Assembly (NCBI GenBank): GCA_009731375.1
Contig: BJOX01000044.1
Coordinates: 888,995 to 919,954 of the forward strand
DNA: 30,960 nucleotides
From: Paulinella micropora
Taxonomy: Eukaryota > Cercozoa > Imbricatea > Euglyphida
Direction of reading: 5' to 3'
The translations under genes were made by a program, and so were the position numbers. Below the pieces are notes generated by a model. It did no database searches and was not told where the DNA came from. It saw only the letters and a program-made list of their open reading frames with translations. This document shows, in pieces, positions 26,099 to 30,960 of the stretch; within the stretch, counting starts at the first letter, position 1, and each line of letters begins with the position of its first letter.

Positions 26099-26439
26099 CA
26101 TAAATACGTATAGATACATACATACATACATACATACTGCATACATACATACATACATACATAAATACATACGTACATACGTACGTACGTACGTACGTAC
26201 ACGTATGTACGTACGTTACGTATGTACATACATACATACATGCAGACATACATACATACATACATACTTACATACTTACATACATACATACATACATACA
26301 TAAATATGTAATGTATGTCATGTATGTAATGTATGTAATGTATGTATGTATGTATGTATGAATATATGTATATACCTTCAAAGTTGGATAGTTTCGTCGT
26401 TTGAATTCCTTGAGAACTATTCTTCTTGTCGCTTGCCAG
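25820..26439. repeat. (CATA)n / (TACG)n / (GTAT)n block, probable intron
   Basis: CATA repeats with TACG and TGTA variants run from about 26045 to 26375. Short unique sequence follows, ending TTGCCAG at 26439, which serves as acceptor for the LCCL gene exon. An upstream exon was not found. Confidence 0.65.
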
Positions 26440-26987
26440 TGTTGATAACCGTGTCTTTCCTTTCCACATGCTGGGACTACTTGGGTAAGCGTTCGCGCAA
26501 GGCCTGGAAGCTCGACTACACCCAGGTCTCGTGGCAAGAGCCGCTCAAACTTCTCATCACCCTCGACCATTTGGATCCGAACTTGACTTTGGGCACCACG
26601 GCAGCAGAGCAGAGGTATTCTAATCACTATCCGTATCGCTTGCTCAGAGACGGAGGCGTGCAGGCGGACTGTTGGGTTAAGACTTTGCTTCCAATGGCTC
26701 TGCTGATGGACCATACATTTCTGCCAGAGCACGCACTCAGGCGAAAAGTCGGGAACAAGTCCGTGCGTACTGGTGAGTTTTTACTCCCGGGTAAGAAAGG
26801 CCAGACGTTAAGGTCTGCCGTGCAGCACTACAGCACAATGCTCGAGTCCGAAAAGTCCAGGGACATGACTGGCACTTGCATAGATTCGGTCGAGTACTGG
26901 CGCAAGAACCTGGCGTCTATGCAGCCTGTCTTCCTGGCTGAGTCACCCGTGCTGAGCTTGCGTAACTACACCTACCTACCTACCTAC

Positions 26988-27050
<63 letters not shown>

Positions 27051-27093
27051 CCTACCTACCTACCTACCTACCTACCTACCTCCTACCTACCTA

Positions 27094-27151
<58 letters not shown>

Positions 27152-27704
27152 CCTGTCTGCTTAATACCTAGTGGACTACGAGGAGATGGACCCGGAGGCG
27201 GCCAGTTTCTATCATTTGGACGGGCTGCACCGCCTGCTGGCCGCGGGCCTGGAAGAATTCCCTTACATGCCCGCCTACGTGGCAGTCAACAACACCAAGT
27301 CGGAGTTCTTCCAATGCTCGCGCTGCAGCAAGTCCTGTGGGTCGTGGTGGGACCGCGCCATGGGGCGGCTCCAGTGCTACGAGCCCGGCTACAGCTGGAT
27401 CCTAGACTTGTGCTTCCAGTTCGTCGGCTACTCCTTCCCCGCCAAGCTGAGAGCCACAGAGGCCGACCTAAATGGCTTGGTGATTGGCACAGATGTCTAC
27501 AACAGTCGCTCGGATGTGATTGCGGCGGCGCTGCACGCAGGACTGCTCCAGGTGGGGCAGACCAAACAGCTATGGATCGAACTGCTCCCTCAACTCGACA
27601 CATACACAGGCAGCGAGAGCAATGGAATGACTTCGTGGGATTCAGATTCCATCAGGCAGGACGAGCTGTATAACTCCTCCTTCCGTTTTACCCACTCCGC
27701 TTGA
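26440..27704 (+). CDS. LCCL-domain protein, 3' exons
   Basis: Exons 26440-26961 and 27172-27704 join in phase across a GT..AG intron and end at TGA 27702-27704, giving about 351 codons of a longer protein whose 5' end lies upstream. Exon 1 (about 174 codons, including [17 protein letters not shown] and [16 protein letters not shown]) has no recognised domain. Early in exon 2, [13 protein letters not shown] resembles an 'LDGxHRL' motif, too short to interpret. The C-terminal 75 residues read [20 protein letters not shown], then [17 protein letters not shown], then SSFRFT. This matches the characteristic core of the LCCL domain (named for Limulus factor C, Coch-5b2 and Lgl1), usually extracellular and possibly ligand- or lipid-binding. 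[14 protein letters not shown] just upstream adds a Cys cluster. The Cys usually found after the 'DSS' helix start is a Val here. GC content is higher than in the flanking DNA, as expected of coding sequence. Confidence 0.72.
26962..27171 (+). repeat. Intron built almost entirely of (CTAC)n/(CTAT)n
   Basis: The 210-bp intron starts GTAACT, consists of CTAC and CTAT tetranucleotides, and ends TACCTAG. The flanking exons match in phase (1 base before, 2 after). Confidence 0.85.
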
Positions 27705-27715
27705 ACGGTAAGTTG

Positions 27716-28330
27716 AGGTTCAAGCCATCAGCAAGCTCGTTGAGCTTCAAGCCGCCAGCACGCTCCTTGAGCTTCAAGCCGTCAGCATGCTCGTTGAGCT
27801 TCAAGCCACCATCATGCTCGTTAAGCTTGAACGCACCATCACGCTCGTAAAGCTTCAGGCCATCCGCATGCTCGTTGAGCTTCAGGCCATCAGCACGCTC
27901 GTTCAGCTTCAAGCCGCCAGCACGCTCGTTGAGCTTCAAGCCGTCAGCATGCTCGTTGAGCTTCAAGCCACCATCATGTTCGTTAAGCTTGAACGCACCA
28001 TCACGCTCGTAAAGCTTCAGGCCATCCGCATGCTCGGTGAGCTTCAGGCCGTCAGCACGCTCGTTGAGCTTCAACCCACCATCACGCTCGTTAAGCTTGA
28101 ATCCACCATCACGCTCGTTGAGCTTGATTCCACCATCACCCTCGTTGAGCTTGAACCCACCATCACTCCACCATCACGCTTGTTGAGCTTGATTCCACCA
28201 TCACCCTCGTTGAGCTTGAACCCACCATCACGCTCGTTGAGATTGAAGCCATCAGCACGCTCGTTGAGCTTCAAGCCATCAGCATGCTCGTTGAGCTTCA
28301 GGCCAGTATCGCACTCGTTGCTGTACGCCA
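27716..28330. repeat. 27-bp minisatellite
   Basis: About 22 tandem copies of a unit like CTCGTTGAGCTTCAAGCC plus a variable 9-base part (GTCAGCATG, ACCATCACG and others). Because 27 is a multiple of three, it is open on both strands: the minus strand reads as HADGLKLNE-type nonapeptides and the plus strand as MLVELQATI-type. Variants alternate in a higher-order pattern (27800-27850 is repeated at 27970-28020). It directly follows the LCCL gene stop. A possible donor (GTAAGT at 27709) lies between the stop and the repeats. Whether it is transcribed is unknown. Confidence 0.85.
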
Positions 28331-29050
28331 CCAGCTTGCTCCTTGTGCACATCTAAAGCAGCCAGCTCACATACCTTCAAGCCAGCATCGCACTCGTTGA
28401 GCTGTATGCCACCAGCTTGCTCCTTGTGCACGTCGCCAGCGGAAGTCGCTCCGGGCGCCTCCGTCGCGACTTGGGCTGGCCCGCCGCAGGCGCCCCTGGT
28501 GATGGAGTTCCCTTTCCCAGTCATGACGGACTTGTTTGCAAGGGGAAACACTCACTCCACTGGACAGAGCACTTCCTTTTGCAAGCGGACCGAAACCTTT
28601 TTGGTAACCTTTCCTCCAGTCACGGCCGGGCCGGCGTATGACTGCTGGGCTCAACCAGGGACCAAAGAAAAAATCACTTCATGACGGAGCTGGGCGTCCG
28701 CAAATACCGTAAAGGTTAGACATGTCATCATGGTGAAGGAACAGGGTTGGTTCCGTCGAATGCTCAGACAGGGGGTCGAATCGCGGGACACAGCTCAAAT
28801 GATATGGGTCTGCATGGGAGAAATTTCGGGGTGCCATATTTGGAGCTCGAAATTTCGTTTTTGAAGAGTCATATTCTTCCTGTGAGTTTCGACGTTGGGA
28901 GTAGGGTGCCTCACAAGTGTACTGGGATAAACCATACCAATCGTCAGATTGTTTACGTAGAAAAGACTGGAGATATTTTACCCTGATAAATCCGCTTTAC
29001 AAGATTCCCTTGTGACTTGTGTGTGTAGAGAAGCTCGACGTGATTTACTA
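28331..29050 (+). other. Open frames after the minisatellite, unassigned
   Basis: ACCAGCTTGCTCCTTGTGCAC occurs twice (28330-28350 and 28409-28429). Plus-strand frames at 28343-28684 and 28747-28986 (LHGRNFGVPYLELEISFL) have some protein-like character, but no domain or splice evidence. Confidence 0.25.
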
Positions 29051-30165
29051 TACAGATCTAGAATTTTTTTTTCAAGTGTTGCGGAGAGAAGAAGGATCTC
29101 CGACCAGAGGCAGTAGGGTCCAGTGGTTTGGGGAAATAGAAGGGTAACAGATGGTCATGAGAAGTGAAGGTGTGATAATACAAGACTCTGAAGAACGGAG
29201 GGAGACACAGACTACAGATGAATGATCAAGGGCAGGAGCAGACTTGGACGATAAGGCAAGTTTCATACGGTAATTAAGAGTGAGTCATTAAAATAATAAA
29301 TATTGCTAGTTCTAACACTCGACCGGTTCCGCACTTATTTTTTTCCCACTAAACGACAGTCTTTTAATAATGAAGAACTCTTGCTTTTTGACGGTAGCCT
29401 GAGCTGAAAAGGAAGCATGTAAGTAGGCGAACATAAGTAAAAACAGAAGTGAATTTATTCTTGGCATTTTCCCGCTGAACGACTTCAATGTTATGTCGAT
29501 GAGCATGTGAATAAATCGGGGGGAAGATATGATACGCATAAGTTTTGCAGTCACAAGTTTTACTATGATACTACCGTGACTTAGTTATGAATGCCAGTAC
29601 TTTTTTATCATTATTTGAAAGTACATAGTACTGAAATACTCCCCGGCCGGCGGCCCAACGCAAAATTCACTGATGACAATGTGTCCGACATTGTGCCTGC
29701 ACACTATTTTTGCCGGTCACGGTTCTGGCGGTCTAAAAGAATATATTTATTAATCAGTGCCTCTTCTTTAATATAAGTAATTCAATCCACTCCGCTAGTA
29801 ACCCAATCCTCTGTTCTTATATAAATAAGCCTGAGTCAAAGATAGTGGAAAATGTGGAAGACTACTAGTAGCCGCCCGGAGCCAAAAACAACCAAGGCCA
29901 ACAGCAGCCAATTCCCGTGGTCCGGCCCGGGCCTAACCGTCGGATCATAATATATTCCGGTCTAACTGAAAGTGTAAGGGTCACTAATAGTAATATTATC
30001 GTCACGCAGCCTAGTACCAGGCCCAAGTTAAGAGGATTAATATTGGAAACTTCCTCTTCTAGCCTACTGTATTGTCACGGTCTGGGTTGACACAGGGGTA
30101 TATTGAAGTAGCACATATTTACATATCTGCGCCTACAATCACCCCTCCCCGGTTTATCCGATAAC
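29051..30165. other. No gene recognised
   Basis: Moderately AT-rich unique sequence. I find no convincing coding frame, RNA gene or repeat. Confidence 0.45.
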
Positions 30166-30387
30166 GTGACCCCTATTCAAGTTATTACGACTCTGAGTAG
30201 AGAGGTAAATGTGAGCGGTAGGAATATGGAGGCTGTCGAGGTTTGGCTCGAGGTTGATGGCTTCTCCTCCTGCTTGAGATCGTATGTACGATTGAAAGAG
30301 AGAAGTCTAAATATTGACGTTACTCCGAATGAAGTTTTGGTTTCGGAATTTTGTGCGAAATTCGAATTTGACTTCTATTTTGAATGA
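30166..30387 (+). other. Short coding-like frame
   Basis: A 73-codon frame from an initiation-capable GTG codon at 30166 (no ATG) reads TPIQVITTLSREVNVSGRN and SYVRLKERSLNIDVTPNEVL, ending at TGA. Composition is protein-like, but no family is recognised and splice sites are unclear. Confidence 0.25.
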
Positions 30388-30394
30388 AGCATTA

Positions 30395-30773
30395 TTACAA
30401 CTATTACTATTACTATGACTATGACTATTACTATTACTATTACTACAACTATTACTATAAATATTACTATAACTATTATTATTACTATTATTATTACTAT
30501 TACTATTACTATTACTATTACTATTAGTATTATTATTATTATTACTACTATTATTACTATTATTATTATTATTATTAGGGAGTACATAGGCCATCGGTCC
30601 TTTCCATGGGTTGATTGGTATAAAGCTCCTAGAGTAATGTTCTATGCCGTCACTTCCTTTATTCCACCGATTGGTGTGGAGACTTTCCTTATGGNNNNNN
30701 NNNNTTACTATTATTATTATTATTATTATTATTATTGTTATTGTTGTTGTTATTGTTGTTGTTGTTGTTGTTG

Positions 30774-30834
<61 letters not shown>

Positions 30835-30850
30835 CATTATTATTATTATT
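30395..30850. repeat. (ATT/ACT/TTG)n microsatellites with an N10 gap
   Basis: TTACTA and ATT units run from about 30395 to 30577, and ATT/GTT units from about 30705 to 30850. Between them is unique sequence followed by N10 (30695-30704). Confidence 0.9.
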
Positions 30851-30928
30851 GGTATAAAGCTCCTAGAGTAATGTTCTATGCCGTCACTTCCTTTATTCCA
30901 CCGATTGGTGTGGAGACTTTCCTTATGG
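30614..30928. repeat. 81-bp exact duplication across a gap and microsatellite
   Basis: 30614-30694 and 30848-30928 are identical over 81 bases. The first copy runs straight into the N10 gap. The second continues into unique sequence. An assembly overlap at a slippery microsatellite is the simplest reading. Confidence 0.85.
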
Positions 30929-30960
30929 AATGGAGGACTGGATGCACATGGCCTTTTGGC

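Noticed and set aside
27286-27603. Minus-strand Arg/Ser-rich frame over the LCCL exon
   Set aside because: Antisense shadow of a GC-rich exon whose plus frame has the LCCL motif and in-phase splicing.

Overview
The window is nuclear DNA from a eukaryote with spliceosomal introns. Several exon pairs join in phase across GT..AG boundaries, gene density is low, and microsatellites and assembly gaps (N runs) take up much of the space. Nothing looks bacterial: there are no operons, ribosome binding sites, CRISPR arrays or tRNA/rRNA genes. The lineage cannot be settled from the sequence. A protist or alga with a large repeat-rich genome would fit, but that is inference.

Layout. Positions 1-3450 are mostly microsatellites ((GAA)n, (GATA)n, (CTAT)n, (CATA)n) with several short perfect fold-backs. 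Positions 3466-7468 hold a plus-strand, multi-exon, apparently decayed host gene: one clean first exon, an acidic/coiled-coil exon with stops, a Lys/Ala-rich exon and a short last exon. Its introns carry arrays of a 20-bp palindrome built on CAATGCATGCATTG and a 1.5-kb compound microsatellite.

The centrepiece is an 11.3-kb DNA transposon at about 7469-18813. It has 95-bp terminal inverted repeats (86 of 95 positions match, the first 42 perfectly) and a likely CACAG target duplication. It carries two divergently transcribed, intron-containing genes: a plus-strand DDE-like transposase with Cys/His clusters (13718-18184) and a minus-strand coiled-coil accessory protein (about 13428-8199). Between them lies a 277-bp control region with three 11-bp iterons. 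A 16-bp word in that region recurs exactly inside the right terminal repeat, which suggests that one element-encoded protein may bind both the ends and the shared promoter.

To the right are a 287-bp TA-flanked MITE with long inverted repeats (19321-19607), two more palindrome arrays (20165-20790, 22590-22830) that flank a decayed minus-strand methyltransferase-like gene, a minus-strand Lys/Ala/Ser-rich gene end (23628-23945) related to the exon at 5750-5835, and a plus-strand LCCL-domain gene (26440-27704) whose intron is almost pure tetranucleotide repeat. A 27-bp minisatellite follows (27716-28330), and the last 2.6 kb has little identifiable content.

At least three of the 10-N gaps sit between duplicated copies of the same sequence, so they look like unresolved contig overlaps rather than real missing DNA.
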